In this document: piece after piece, positions 24,265 to 32,652 of the stretch | Layout of the letters: every line of letters begins with the position of its first letter | Position numbering within the stretch: position 1 is the stretch's first letter | Source: an uncultured Pseudomonadales bacterium | GTDB lineage: Bacteria; Pseudomonadota; Gammaproteobacteria; Pseudomonadales; Azotimanducaceae | Assembly (NCBI GenBank): GCA_938036875.1 | Contig: CALHVX010000130.1 | Span: 1 to 36,535 of the forward strand | Direction: 5' to 3' | DNA: 36,535 bases | Position numbers and translations under genes: made by a program | The notes under the pieces: generated by a model | The model's database searches: none | The model's input: the letters and a program-made list of their open reading frames with translations, nothing else | What the model was told of the DNA's origin: nothing

Positions 24265-25167
24265 TGGCACGTCCTGGGCGCAGGTGCGATCGGGCAACTT
24301 TTGGCCACCAAGTTCTTCGAAGCTGGCTTTACCGTGACTTTGGTCACCCGTTCGCAGCTAGAACCCGCCAGCGCAAGCCTGGAGGTAACCAGGGAACATC
24401 TGAGCGAAAGGAAATCGTTCACTCTCCCATGCGAGCCCGCCAATCTGCCCAGCCCCATTCAACGTCTAATAGTCACCACTAAATCCAACCAAGTGCAGCA
24501 AGCGTTAGCCGATGTAAGTCCACGCTTAAACGCGCAGACAAAAGTCATCTTGCTTCATAACGGCATGGGAACGTTAAAGGCAGCCGAAGAGCACCTGTCT
24601 GCTGCACAAATCTACAGCGCCATAACAACCGAAGGCGCTTACCAACAAACGCAGCCCTCGCGACAGCTGATCTACGCCGGTCAAGGTACAACCGAAGTTG
24701 GCCAGCTAGGCCAGCCAATGCCACCGGCTTGGATGCACTCCCTCCTCGATAGCAGCCTTGGCTTCATCTGGCACAGTGATATAGCGACAGTGCAATGGCG
24801 CAAGCTCCTCATCAACTGTGCCATCAATCCGCTGACCGCAATCCACGGGTGTCGCAATGGGGAGCTGATAAGCGACCCGGCGTTGAAAGCACAACTACGC
24901 TTGGTTGTGGCCGAGCTGGAGGCGGTAGCCAACGCCGTTGGACATCACAGGCTTGGTGAAAATCTATTCGATCTAGTTGAGATGGTTGCAACTCACACCC
25001 AAGCAAACTACTCCTCGATGCAGCAAGACGTGCAACACCAACGAGCCACAGAAATTGCTTACATCAACGGCTATCTGTGTGAACAAGCACGTCTGGTTGG
25101 CGTTGAGACGCCAATGAATAGCGGTTTAGTGGCGGCTATAAAGCACCTAGAACATAACTATGGCTAG
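24265..25167 (+). CDS. panE: 2-dehydropantoate 2-reductase (PanE/ApbA), start codon unclear
   Basis: NADPH-dependent ketopantoate reductase of pantothenate synthesis. The visible frame reads WHVLGAGAIGQLLATK from 24265, the Rossmann GxGxxG. It continues with TTKSNQVQQAL, the HNGMGT motif, WRKLLINCAINPLTAIHGC with the catalytic-type Lys and Asn, and TEIAYINGYLCEQARL with the catalytic Glu. The open frame begins after a stop at 24178-24180 but contains no ATG, GTG or TTG until TTG at 24301, which lies after the nucleotide motif. An ATG at 24189 with AGG seven nt upstream is one frame off and stops at 24225-24227. Either one extra base breaks the gene or an unusual start is used. Coordinates here give the homology-supported part, with no proven start. 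Confidence 0.82.
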   Translation, partial: WHVLGAGAIGQLLATKFFEAGFTVTLVTRSQLEPASASLEVTREHLSERKSFTLPCEPANLPSPIQRLIVTTKSNQVQQALADVSPRLNAQTKVILLHNGMGTLKAAEEHLSAAQIYSAITTEGAYQQTQPSRQLIYAGQGTTEVGQLGQPMPPAWMHSLLDSSLGFIWHSDIATVQWRKLLINCAINPLTAIHGCRNGELISDPALKAQLRLVVAELEAVANAVGHHRLGENLFDLVEMVATHTQANYSSMQQDVQHQRATEIAYINGYLCEQARLVGVETPMNSGLVAAIKHLEHNYG

Positions 25168-25175
25168 AATTACTC

Positions 25176-25598
25176 TCAACGTTTGAACAGCGCCTCATGA
25201 ATATTCCTAAAGGCTTTAAACTCCAAAAAGTTACCACTCGGATCACTGAAGAACATCGTCGCTTGCTCACCAACCTGCCCAGGAAACCGAACATGGGGCT
25301 CGATAACAAAGTTAACTTCCGCGGCGGTTAGCTTAGCTGCCAGCTCACGCCACTGAGCCATTTCCAACACCACGCCAAAATGAGGGATTGGCACGTCATC
25401 ACCATCTACCGGGTTGTGCGCAACAGGTACAAGTGCGGTCACTTGATGGCAAACCAACTGATGGCCGTACAAGTTAAAATCAACCCATAAATTGGCGCTA
25501 CGTCCTTCCGGACAACCTAAAAGTCCGCCATAGAACGCGCGGGCTTGATCGATATCGGTCACCGGGATCGCGAGATGAAATGGGGTAAGTACAGCCAT
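25176..25598 (-). CDS. VOC-family protein (glyoxalase-like)
   Basis: 140 aa. VOC fold with His8 ([10 protein letters not shown]), His73 (PHFGVVL) and Glu126 ([12 protein letters not shown]). The pattern, with LACP-like [24 protein letters not shown], matches small extradiol dioxygenase/glyoxalase-like proteins. Start set at ATG 25598 because GGAGG stands six bases upstream; a longer frame from 25625 adds nine unconserved residues. It is convergent with panE (eight-base gap) and divergent from the nitroreductase. Substrate unknown. Metal-binding capacity is likely but the second ligand is not obvious. Confidence 0.9.
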   Translation of the reverse strand: MAVLTPFHLAIPVTDIDQARAFYGGLLGCPEGRSANLWVDFNLYGHQLVCHQVTALVPVAHNPVDGDDVPIPHFGVVLEMAQWRELAAKLTAAEVNFVIEPHVRFPGQVGEQATMFFSDPSGNFLEFKAFRNIHEALFKR

Positions 25599-25604
25599 AG
25601 CTAG

Positions 25605-25609
25605 CCTCC
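25605..25609 (-). promoter_or_regulatory. Ribosome binding site deciding the VOC start
   Basis: GGAGG on the minus strand, six bases before ATG 25598. It argues for this start rather than the upstream ATG at 25625, which would place the site inside the coding region. Confidence 0.75.
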
Positions 25610-25724
25610 AAATTCGCTTCAGCATAAAACAAGCGGATCTTAGCCTACCGACGCAAACGCCACACCAACTCGCGGTATACTCATCAGTACGGTTACCACC
25701 CGCAATACTGACAGGTACAACACT

Positions 25725-26387
25725 ATGAGTGATGCTCTTCTATCCCCACCACTGTTGCTTGACGAATCGCTGCTCGATATCACCAGCGTCGACCACGCGT
25801 TAAGCACCGCTCGCTCGGTGCGTCGCAAGTTGGATTTTGAGCGTCAGCTAGAACCGTCGGTACTGCATGACTGCATTAACGTTGCAACCCAGGCGCCGAC
25901 CGGTTTAGATGGTGAAAACTGGCGTTTTGTGATCGTGAGTGATGCCAACCTCAAAGCCGAAATAGCCGGTATCTACACTCGCGTGCTGACCGACATCTTT
26001 GCCGCACGCGACATGCCCATGAAGCCTACGCACAAAGCGCTGATCGAGCGATTGCATGAAATCCCAGCCATGATCTTTGTTTGCGCTATCGGCAAGCCGA
26101 TCGAAAACGATCTCTCCAATCAAATTGCTTTCTTTGGCTCCATTTTGCCCGCCGCATGGTCACTCATGCTGACGTTACGCGCTCGCGGTATCGGAACAAC
26201 CTGGACATCATTGCTTAGCTCGCAACAAACCGAAGTGGCCTCCATATTGAACATCCCAGATAACGTCACTCAAACCGTCATGTTGCCGGTGGCGTACACC
26301 AAAGGGGCTAAGCTAAAACCCGCCGCGCGAATGGCGGCGGAGCAAGTGACTTACTGGAATGGCTGGGAGCAAGGCCAGCCAAACTAG
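25725..26387 (+). CDS. Nitroreductase-family FMN oxidoreductase
   Basis: 220-aa flavoprotein of the nitroreductase fold. Near the N-terminus, [17 protein letters not shown] carries the conserved RxSxRxF/L phosphate-binding region. [17 protein letters not shown] matches the FMN/substrate loop, and [13 protein letters not shown] (about 146-158) is the C-terminal FMN contact. It acts on NAD(P)H and quinones, nitro compounds or similar substrates, in the cytosol; the substrate is unknown. ATG start. A TATACT at 25676-25681 lies about 45 nt upstream, without a convincing -35. It is convergent with the SDR gene, 15 bases apart. Confidence 0.92.
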   Translation: MSDALLSPPLLLDESLLDITSVDHALSTARSVRRKLDFERQLEPSVLHDCINVATQAPTGLDGENWRFVIVSDANLKAEIAGIYTRVLTDIFAARDMPMKPTHKALIERLHEIPAMIFVCAIGKPIENDLSNQIAFFGSILPAAWSLMLTLRARGIGTTWTSLLSSQQTEVASILNIPDNVTQTVMLPVAYTKGAKLKPAARMAAEQVTYWNGWEQGQPN

Positions 26388-26402
26388 ATTACAGCAGACG
26401 CT

Positions 26403-27206
26403 CTAAGTTGAGGCTTTGTTAAGAATGCGAGCACGAAAGCGTCGCATCCCACCCAACCAACGATCGTAGTCGTTTGCTTTGCGCTTGAAGTAAGTGTCTA
26501 CCTCTGGATGTGGCAACACCAAAAATCGCTCTTCGCGCATGGCTGCCACACACTCAGCGGCGACTTCTTCTGGCTCCAAAATGCCATCTGCTGCCGCTTG
26601 CCGGGTATTGGAGCTACCCTTTTTTAGCGCTGCTGGTCCAAGGATGTTGGTGCGCACTGCTTGCGGGCACAGCACCGAAACACCAATGCCATCATCGCCG
26701 TAGTTGATGGCCACCCACTCTGCAAAGGCCACCGCCGCATGCTTGGATACCGCATATGGGCCAGAGTCCATTTGCGTTAGCAAGCCAGCAGCAGAAGCGG
26801 TGTTGAGCAAGTAGCCACCACCCCGCTTCACCATACCCGGGACCACTGCTCGCGCAGCAGCCAGGTGGGACCAAGTGTGGACGTTCATCATCTTCTGCCA
26901 GGCTTCTGTGGTGAGATCTAAGCCACCACGTCGGCCGTAACCTGCGTTGGAGACAAACACATCGATGCCGCCATGTTGCTGTTCAGTGGCAGCAACCAAC
27001 GCTTCAATGGCTTGTTCATCACCAACATCCAATGCAGCCGAGGTAGCAACAGAGCCTACCAACGCAGCCGTTTCTGCAGCGCTGTCACCATCGAGGTCTG
27101 TACACACAATGGCAGTTGCCCCTTCGTCAGCAAAACGCTGGGCCAGGCTTCGACCAATGCCGGATCCTGCACCCGTAATGACGGCAACTTTACCCTTAAG
27201 CTCCAC
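26403..27206 (-). CDS. SDR-family oxidoreductase
   Basis: 267-aa short-chain dehydrogenase. Motifs: TGAGSGIG (11-18), VSNAG (85-89), Ser138 and YAVSK (Tyr151, Lys155). GTG start. The extra C-terminal segment (FKRKANDYDRWLGGMRRFRARIL) is common in SDRs beside acyl-CoA dehydrogenases. It lies six bases after the stop of the amber-split acyl-CoA dehydrogenase and would be co-transcribed with it. It probably oxidises a hydroxyacyl-CoA or similar alcohol, but no substrate can be named. The TG(A/G)xSGIG and YxxxK motifs are all intact, in contrast with its disrupted upstream neighbour. Confidence 0.93.
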   Translation of the reverse strand: MELKGKVAVITGAGSGIGRSLAQRFADEGATAIVCTDLDGDSAAETAALVGSVATSAALDVGDEQAIEALVAATEQQHGGIDVFVSNAGYGRRGGLDLTTEAWQKMMNVHTWSHLAAARAVVPGMVKRGGGYLLNTASAAGLLTQMDSGPYAVSKHAAVAFAEWVAINYGDDGIGVSVLCPQAVRTNILGPAALKKGSSNTRQAAADGILEPEEVAAECVAAMREERFLVLPHPEVDTYFKRKANDYDRWLGGMRRFRARILNKAST

Positions 27207-27212
27207 CGCCGC

Positions 27213-28484
27213 TTACCAGAGGTCGTAGCGTTGAATTTCAGCGCGGCCGACAACCATGTGATGCACCTCGTCAGGGCCGTCTGCAAAACGCAGGTGACGC
27301 ATGTCGGTGTACATCTGAGCTAGCGGAGACCACTGTGAGATACCCGTAGCACCGTGCATCTGAATGGCTTGGTCAATGATCAAGCAAACTTTCTCCGGCA
27401 CCATGGCTTTCACCGCGCTGACGTAAACACGAGCTTCTTTGTTGCCCAGTACGTCCATGGCTTTTGCTGCTTGCAATACCGCCAGCTTCATCCCATTGAT
27501 CTCAATACGCGCGCGTGAGATCACTTCCAAGTTTTTACCCAGCTTAGCGATCGGCTTGCCAAAAGCTTCGCGAGTAGCCGAACGCTTCACCATCAGCTCT
27601 AAGGCTTTTTCGGCCTTACCAATAGAACGCATGCAGTGGTGAATACGCCCTGGGCCCAAGCGCACTTGCGAAATCTCAAAGCCGCGACCTTCGCCCAGCA
27701 ACAAGTTGTCTTTTGGTACCCGAACGTTGTTGAAACGAATGTGCATGTGGCCACGGGGTGCATGGTCATGCCCAAACACTTGCATACCCTCAAGGATTTC
27801 AACTCCAGGGGTATCTGTTGGTACTAGAATTTGTGACTGCTGCTTGCTTGGCGCTGCATCTGGACTGGTTTTAACCATCGTGATCATGATTTTGCAGCGA
27901 GGATCGCCCGCACCACTGATGTAGAACTTTTCACCGTTGATGACCCACTCGTCACCGTCAAGAACGGCACTGGTGCTAATGTTCTTGGCATCAGACGATG
28001 GCAAACCCGGCTCGGTCATCGCGTAGGCTGAACGAATCTCACCATTCAATAGCGGCTTGAGCTATTGCTCTTTTTGCGCCTCGGTACCAACACGCTCCAA
28101 TACCTCCATGTTGCCGGTATCTGGCGCGCTGCAGTTTAGTGTCTCCGATGCCAATGGGTACTTACCCAGCTCGGTAGCAATGTACGCATAATCCAAATTG
28201 GTTAGGCCTTCACCTAACTCTGAGTCCGGCAAAAAGAAGTTCCAAAGGCCTGACTCTTTGGCTTTGTTTTTGGCACCTTCTAATAGTTCCAGCTGACGCG
28301 GATGCCAAGACCAACGATCGGTCTTCTCTTTTTCCAGCGCGTGGAACTCTTCGATGATGGGCTCAACGTTATCTCTGATGTGCTTAGTCACCGCATCCAT
28401 CAGCGGTTGCGCCGCATCAGACATGGCCAGGTTAAAGAGATCGGCCTCTATATTCGAAGCAGAGCTTGAGTTTGAACTAGACAT
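27213..28484 (-). pseudogene. Acyl-CoA dehydrogenase (ACAD10/11-like) split by an in-frame amber codon
   Basis: One continuous reading frame of 424 codons with a single TAG at 28062-28064. The N-part (140 aa, MSSSNSSS start with AAGGGGA just upstream) has the helical domain and GLWNFFLPDSELGEGLTNLDY. After the TAG the frame continues directly with LKPLLNGEIRSAYAMTEP, then WVINGEKFYISGAGD, LGPGRIHHCMRSIG, MHGATGISQWSPLAQMYTDM and DGPDEVH, as in ACAD10/11-like enzymes. The family consensus at the stop is KxQWLKPLL, so TGG became TAG. Each half alone lacks a full active site. Options are a true nonsense pseudogene, a sequencing error, or amber readthrough. Other genes here end normally in TAG, which argues against recoding. 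Confidence 0.85.
28062..28064 (-). other. In-frame TAG replacing a conserved Trp codon
   Basis: Minus-strand reading is GAG CAA TAG CTC AAG CCG, where close homologues have EQ-Trp-LKP. Frame is kept on both sides, so this is a single-base G-to-A type change rather than an indel. Confidence 0.85.
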
Positions 28485-28577
28485 AGTTTCCCCTTTCAGT
28501 GTTAGTAACAACTGCCCCATTCTGTGCCATGGGAGACGGCACTGACAAGCGGCGCGCGAGGTTTGAGTGATCTCAAT

Positions 28578-28606
28578 TTGACAGGCCCCGGTGCTTTTGC
28601 TCTGAT
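28578..28606 (+). promoter_or_regulatory. Predicted sigma70 promoter of the thioesterase gene
   Basis: Perfect TTGACA (28578-28583), a 17-base spacer and TCTGAT (28601-28606, four of six consensus bases). The start of transcription would be about 37 nt before the TTG start at 28650. The gene is divergent from the acyl-CoA dehydrogenase. Confidence 0.6.
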
Positions 28607-28638
28607 CCCGGGTCGTTTTCCCCGCTGTCGACCGTTTT

Positions 28639-28643
28639 AGGAG
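28639..28643 (+). promoter_or_regulatory. Ribosome binding site fixing a TTG start
   Basis: AGGAG six bases before TTG 28650. It supports the non-ATG start of the thioesterase; no in-frame ATG lies near it. Confidence 0.7.
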
Positions 28644-28649
28644 CACCCT

Positions 28650-29450
28650 TTGAGCCACTTTGATCAAGAAACCGCAGTAACCGCCCTGAGCGAAGGCAGC
28701 TGGCAAGGGCACATTAGTGATCAATGGAACATTGGAGCCAATCCAAACGGTGGCTATCTTGTCTCTGTGGCCCTAGCGGCCCTGCGCGAAGTTAGCCCCC
28801 ACCCGGACCCACTAACGGTGACTACCCACTTTTTGCGGCCAGGCCAACCCAACAAGCTCTGTGAGGTTCAAACCGAGGTTGTCCGTACCGGACGCTCGCT
28901 ATCCACTCTAACCGCGACCTTGCTACAAGAAGGCAAACCTTGCCTGATCGTTCTTGCTGCGTTCAGCAATCTGGCCAACAACGTTGGGGTTGAAACCTCC
29001 TTCAGCATCGCACCACCCGAGATGCCGGACCCCGATGCCTGTACCCAGCGCTCGGGCACAACCCAAGGCATCGACCTGCCCATCTTGTCGCGCCTAGATA
29101 CACGCCTTCACCCAGCGCAAGCCATTGCGGGAAGTAGCAACACTGCTGAGCTTAGCGGCTGGATACGATTTGCCGATGACACCCCACCCACTGCCGCTGC
29201 ACTGCTGCTCTTTGCGGACGCGTTTCCGCCGTCACCCTTTACCAAGCTAGGCGTTGTTGGTTGGGTACCCACGATAGAGCTGACCGTGCAGGTACGGCGT
29301 CACCCGGCACCGGGTTGGATACTGGGCAAATTCGTCACCGAAGATCTGCACAACGGACGGATGGTTGAAAATGGCGCCCTTTGGGATAGCGCCGGGCATC
29401 TAGTGGCGCAAAGTCGTCAACTGGGCATGGTGATGGGTGGAGACCGCTAG
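28650..29450 (+). CDS. TesB-like double hotdog acyl-CoA thioesterase
   Basis: 266 aa with two hotdog halves. N-half: WNIGANPNGGYLVSVALAAL (about 26-45) and TVTTHFLRPGQPNKLCEVQTEVVRTGRSLSTL, the TesB_N pattern. C-half: a matching segment with LLLFADAFPPSPFTKLG and VPTIELTVQVRRHPAPGWILGKF. It hydrolyses acyl-CoA to free acid and CoA; substrate unknown. TTG start supported by AGGAG and a good promoter. It is convergent with the phospholipase D gene and divergent from the acyl-CoA dehydrogenase. It ends in TAG. Confidence 0.88.
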   Translation: MSHFDQETAVTALSEGSWQGHISDQWNIGANPNGGYLVSVALAALREVSPHPDPLTVTTHFLRPGQPNKLCEVQTEVVRTGRSLSTLTATLLQEGKPCLIVLAAFSNLANNVGVETSFSIAPPEMPDPDACTQRSGTTQGIDLPILSRLDTRLHPAQAIAGSSNTAELSGWIRFADDTPPTAAALLLFADAFPPSPFTKLGVVGWVPTIELTVQVRRHPAPGWILGKFVTEDLHNGRMVENGALWDSAGHLVAQSRQLGMVMGGDR

Positions 29451-29473
29451 CCGGCGATCATCCAGATGCTACC

Positions 29474-29500
29474 ACCAGGTGCTACAACCAGGTGCTACAA
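29474..29500. repeat. 13-bp tandem direct repeat at a gene end
   Basis: ACCAGGTGCTACA occurs twice in tandem (29474-29486 and 29487-29499). A degenerate copy precedes it (GATGCTACC). The TAG stop of the minus-strand phospholipase D gene (29495-29497) lies in the second copy, so slippage could change the C-terminus. Confidence 0.7.
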
Positions 29501-30952
29501 CAAGAAGTCAAACAAGCTAGCGACGGGGGTTACCACCCCCATCAGGATCAGCGAACGCAGCGGTGCATCACCAATCAAGTTGGAAGATTCAACCTCACCG
29601 TTTCCAACCACCAGCTCCGAATTGTCAATACGAGATGCCAGGTCTTGCCGCATTTGTGCGGCGAGCTCCCTGTTACCCTGGCAAACCACCATGAGCTCCG
29701 AGTTTAAGTTGGCTGAGCGTGGGTCAATGTTGTAGGTGCCAATCATGATGGTGTCGTCATCAATCACCGCCCGTTTGGAGTGCACCCCCCATCGTTGCGA
29801 GCCTGGAAATGCTTCGGTTACTTTAGGTGCTCCCCCTGCATAGGCAAAAAGCTTAAAGTTGTCCACCGCTAGCGAACGCAGCGAAAAGTACAAGGGTGAA
29901 ACCGTGTAGTAGGCATCGGTTGAGTGCAAGCTGTTGGTTAGAACATTCACCTGCACACCGCGCTCGGTAATGCTTTGTAGCACCGCCACCCCGTCATCGC
30001 GTAATACAAAGTAGGGGCTCTCGGCAAACACCTCTTGCTTAGCGCCAGCCAGCACTTCGGTGATCGCTTGAAAGACACGTCGATTCTGCAGTCCAACACC
30101 GGGGTAGTCGGTAACAAAGCGTAAGTTGTTGCAGGTATGGCTGGGGAGCGTCAGCGGCAAGTCAACAATGTCGGCCACCAGCGCCTCGTCTTCTGCCCTC
30201 GGTGCCAGCAACGATTCGCGAGCAATCGCACCTGAGTCTTCTGGCTCAGTCCAACGGGTAGACCAAGGCGACTCCCAATATAAATCGAAGCTCTCCTGCA
30301 TGTCGCTCACCGCCGGGCCGCGAACCACCACATCGCTATCCAAAAAATTGTAGTGCGAGGAAAGATCAAAATAATCATCCGCAATGTTACGGCCACCCAC
30401 CATGGCGGATGTCGCATCTGCGAGCAAAATCTTGCGGTGGGTTCGGTGCTGAACACTGAAAAACCGCGCAACCGACGAGGTGTTGTAGTAACGGACTTCA
30501 ACACCAGCGGCTGCCAGCTCTTTGGCGTACTGGGGTCTAAGCTGGAAGACGGCTAACGAAAAATCTACCAGCACGCGCACACGCACGCCTGCCTGAGCGC
30601 GTTCTACTAAAGCTCGAGTCACAATGCGGCTGGCAGCATCTAAGTCATAGATGAAAAACTCTAAATCCAGAGTGCTTTGCGCTTCACTAATCAGCGCTAA
30701 CCGAACGGCCAACGACTCTGCCCCACCGTCTACTAGCATCAGCTCGTGGGGCTGGGTTGAAACCACGTCTATTGCCGAGTGGAAGGGCGGTGAGCCTAGC
30801 CAGCGCTGCTCGGTCACCGTCATCAGGGCTAAAAACACCAAATACAGCAACAACACCAAACCCACTAGAACCAGCAATACCCGCCGGACCCATTTCCATA
30901 GGGTTTGACCAAGGGTCACTGGCGGATCAGCGTGTTGAGAAACAGGTGTCAT
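29495..30952 (-). CDS. Phospholipase D family protein (cardiolipin synthase-like)
   Basis: 485 aa. N-terminal membrane anchor (about 22-46), then two PLD domains with HKD motifs: His172-Lys174-Asp179 (HRKILLAD) followed by GGRN, and His391-Lys393-Asp398 (HSKRAVID) followed by GTYNIDPRSANLN. This two-HKD layout and size match the ClsC/YmdC-type cardiolipin synthases, which join phosphatidylglycerol and another lipid. A phosphodiesterase role is possible. Inner-membrane location. It is convergent with the thioesterase and divergent from the exported protein gene, so it is probably alone. Confidence 0.92.
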   Translation of the reverse strand: MTPVSQHADPPVTLGQTLWKWVRRVLLVLVGLVLLLYLVFLALMTVTEQRWLGSPPFHSAIDVVSTQPHELMLVDGGAESLAVRLALISEAQSTLDLEFFIYDLDAASRIVTRALVERAQAGVRVRVLVDFSLAVFQLRPQYAKELAAAGVEVRYYNTSSVARFFSVQHRTHRKILLADATSAMVGGRNIADDYFDLSSHYNFLDSDVVVRGPAVSDMQESFDLYWESPWSTRWTEPEDSGAIARESLLAPRAEDEALVADIVDLPLTLPSHTCNNLRFVTDYPGVGLQNRRVFQAITEVLAGAKQEVFAESPYFVLRDDGVAVLQSITERGVQVNVLTNSLHSTDAYYTVSPLYFSLRSLAVDNFKLFAYAGGAPKVTEAFPGSQRWGVHSKRAVIDDDTIMIGTYNIDPRSANLNSELMVVCQGNRELAAQMRQDLASRIDNSELVVGNGEVESSNLIGDAPLRSLILMGVVTPVASLFDFLL

Positions 30953-31092
30953 AAGTCCCTTAGCTTGCCACTATTCATGAGGATTCACCTAACGCCGAAT
31001 TCGCCCCAGCGATCCAGAAAACTGACGGTGCCATAGAGCCTCCAACTTGGGTAAACTACGACCCAGCTGTTATTCAACTTTACGAGGTTCTC

Positions 31093-31494
31093 ATGCTCTC
31101 ATACACCACCATGGCAAAACGATTTTCTTTGGTCATCGCTCTAGGAGCACTACTCAGCGCCGGTTTCGCCCATGCGCTTAGTCCAATTGAGGACGTAATC
31201 GACGCTCCAATCTCAGGCAATCCATCTCTGGCCGCCGTGAAAGGTGCCATAGAGCAAGCGGGCGCCAAGCGCAAATGGGCAATGAAGTCAGTTGCTCCCG
31301 GCCATATCCAGGCGATGCAAAGTTCACGCGGGCTTATGGCGCGAGTAGACATCAAGTTCAGCCGAACCAGCTACTCCATCACCTACCATTCTAGCGACAA
31401 GCTGAAGTACAAAGATGGCAAAATCCATAAGCGTTACAACCAGTGGGTTGCCAATCTGAGCTCTGATATTCAACTGGCCCTTTTCGTACTCTAG
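31093..31494 (+). CDS. Small exported protein of unknown function
   Basis: 133 aa with a signal peptide (FSLVIALGALLSAGFAHA). The mature part has KGAIEQAGAKRKWAMKSVAPGHIQA, VDIKFSRTSYSITYHSS and a conserved-looking end DGKIHKRYNQWVANLSSDI. I know this pattern from short periplasmic proteins in many proteobacteria, but the function is not known. GAGG five bases before ATG 31093 supports that start; an ATG six codons later is also possible. A weak promoter (TTGGGT at 31047, TATTCA at 31071, 18-base spacer) may drive it. It is 48 bases before the GFA gene on the same strand. Confidence 0.8.
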   Translation: MLSYTTMAKRFSLVIALGALLSAGFAHALSPIEDVIDAPISGNPSLAAVKGAIEQAGAKRKWAMKSVAPGHIQAMQSSRGLMARVDIKFSRTSYSITYHSSDKLKYKDGKIHKRYNQWVANLSSDIQLALFVL

Positions 31495-31542
31495 TACGCT
31501 TGTACTTCAAGTAATAGCAACCACTTAGGAGACATCGATTCT

Positions 31543-31950
31543 ATGGCTATCTCAGGACAATGTTTATGCGGCGCCTTGCACTATGAGGTTGCAAATCCGC
31601 CGGCTATGACCGGCGTGTGCCACTGTAAAAACTGCCAGCGCCAAGCGGGTTCGGCATTCTCTACGTTGGCTGGTGTTGCAACGGCAGATCTAGCGTTCAC
31701 CAAAGGAGAACCCAAGCTCTACCTAGACGGCGATACGGACAGCGGCAGCACGGTGCAGCGGTTTTTCTGCGGCAACTGCGGTTCACCCATCTACTCGGCT
31801 ATCGACTCGATGCCAGATATGGTGTTCTTGAAGACCGGTACCTTAGACGATACCAGTGACTTCAAGCCAAGCTTCCACGCTTGGTGCGACAGCAAGCAAC
31901 CTTGGGTTGCCTTGGAAGAAGGCGTGCCAACCATGGCTAAGGGTGGTTAA
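31543..31950 (+). CDS. GFA-family zinc protein
   Basis: 135 aa, glutathione-dependent formaldehyde-activating (GFA/Mss4-like) fold. The zinc cysteines are Cys7 and Cys9 (CLC), Cys26/Cys28/Cys31 (CHCKNC) and Cys76/Cys79 (CGNC). The pattern is complete. Such proteins are often annotated as formaldehyde-glutathione enzymes, but the activity of most members is unproven. AGGAG is about 11 bases before the ATG. It is convergent with the SPOR lipoprotein gene. A second GFA protein lies 0.8 kb away on the other strand. Confidence 0.92.
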   Translation: MAISGQCLCGALHYEVANPPAMTGVCHCKNCQRQAGSAFSTLAGVATADLAFTKGEPKLYLDGDTDSGSTVQRFFCGNCGSPIYSAIDSMPDMVFLKTGTLDDTSDFKPSFHAWCDSKQPWVALEEGVPTMAKGG

Positions 31951-31967
31951 CACTCGCCGCTGATCCT

Positions 31968-32606
31968 TTACCTCATTGCCGCTTGCAAATGTGCCAGCGG
32001 CCGAATCCAAGGCTTGTAGCCAGCCAACACAGCTGGCAGTTCGTCCAAACTCGCTAGCGCATCTTCACGTTTTACAAAGACACCGGTTAACACCGCATGG
32101 AGCGGCCCAGCCTCCGTATTCATGGGTACACCCAGCATGCCTTCTAACTGATGCTCTTTGACCATCTCGGCTACCCTGCCAATATCCTTTACAGCGGCGA
32201 TCTGCACTGCCCAGTAGGTCGACGGTAAGTCCATGACCCCTTCCGTCTCCTCTAAAGCTACCGCCCTGGCCGAATATTTAACACCTGGGTTGCTCTTCGG
32301 TGTGGGAAACAGAGAAGCCACTGTGGGGCGCGTTGCAGTGTTAATGTCCGCAGGAACCGGCTGCGGGCCTTCAACCTTAGCCGAATTGGTTTGCGCAGGG
32401 GTTAGGCTAGGCGGCATCTGGGGCGTTGGGGATAGTGCCGGCATCCCTGGGTTGACTGGGGCCGACTCCACAACCAGGACCTCGTCTGACTTGGCGTTTG
32501 GCTGCGAAAAGGGGTTGATGAAGCTTAAGCTGGGAAGATGACTACAACCGCTCGCCACAAGCAGGGTGAGCAGTGCAATAAGACGAAAAGCGAATTTGAC
32601 TAACAT
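31968..32606 (-). CDS. SPOR-domain lipoprotein
   Basis: About 212 aa. A lipobox (LLVASGC) precedes a Ser at +2, so it should go to the outer membrane. A Pro/Ser/Thr-rich linker (about 25-130) leads to a SPOR-type domain at the end (YWAVQIAAVKDIGRVAEMV, LTGVFVKREDALASLDELPA). SPOR domains bind denuded peptidoglycan at the division site. Start chosen at ATG 32606, with GAGG ten bases upstream. ATG 32615 is also in frame but would leave only two bases after that GAGG. It is convergent with the first GFA gene. A palindrome lies about 40-80 bases upstream. Confidence 0.85.
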   Translation of the reverse strand: MLVKFAFRLIALLTLLVASGCSHLPSLSFINPFSQPNAKSDEVLVVESAPVNPGMPALSPTPQMPPSLTPAQTNSAKVEGPQPVPADINTATRPTVASLFPTPKSNPGVKYSARAVALEETEGVMDLPSTYWAVQIAAVKDIGRVAEMVKEHQLEGMLGVPMNTEAGPLHAVLTGVFVKREDALASLDELPAVLAGYKPWIRPLAHLQAAMR

Positions 32607-32652
32607 GGTATCCATACCTCAAGTTCGCCGACCTCAGCCTCCTGACATCGGC

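Noticed and set aside
27213-28049. The C-terminal acyl-CoA dehydrogenase part as an independent gene starting at TTG 28049
   Set aside because: It lacks the N-terminal domain, has no Shine-Dalgarno, and the preceding frame supplies exactly the missing part up to one TAG.
28062-28064. Genome-wide TAG recoding to Trp or another residue
   Set aside because: Many intact genes in the window end at TAG at the expected place (helicase, MFS, mshQ, thioesterase and others).
28485-28724. N-terminal extension of the acyl-CoA dehydrogenase frame to 28724
   Set aside because: The extension overlaps the promoter and start of the divergent thioesterase and has no conserved sequence; ATG 28484 has AAGGGGA just upstream.
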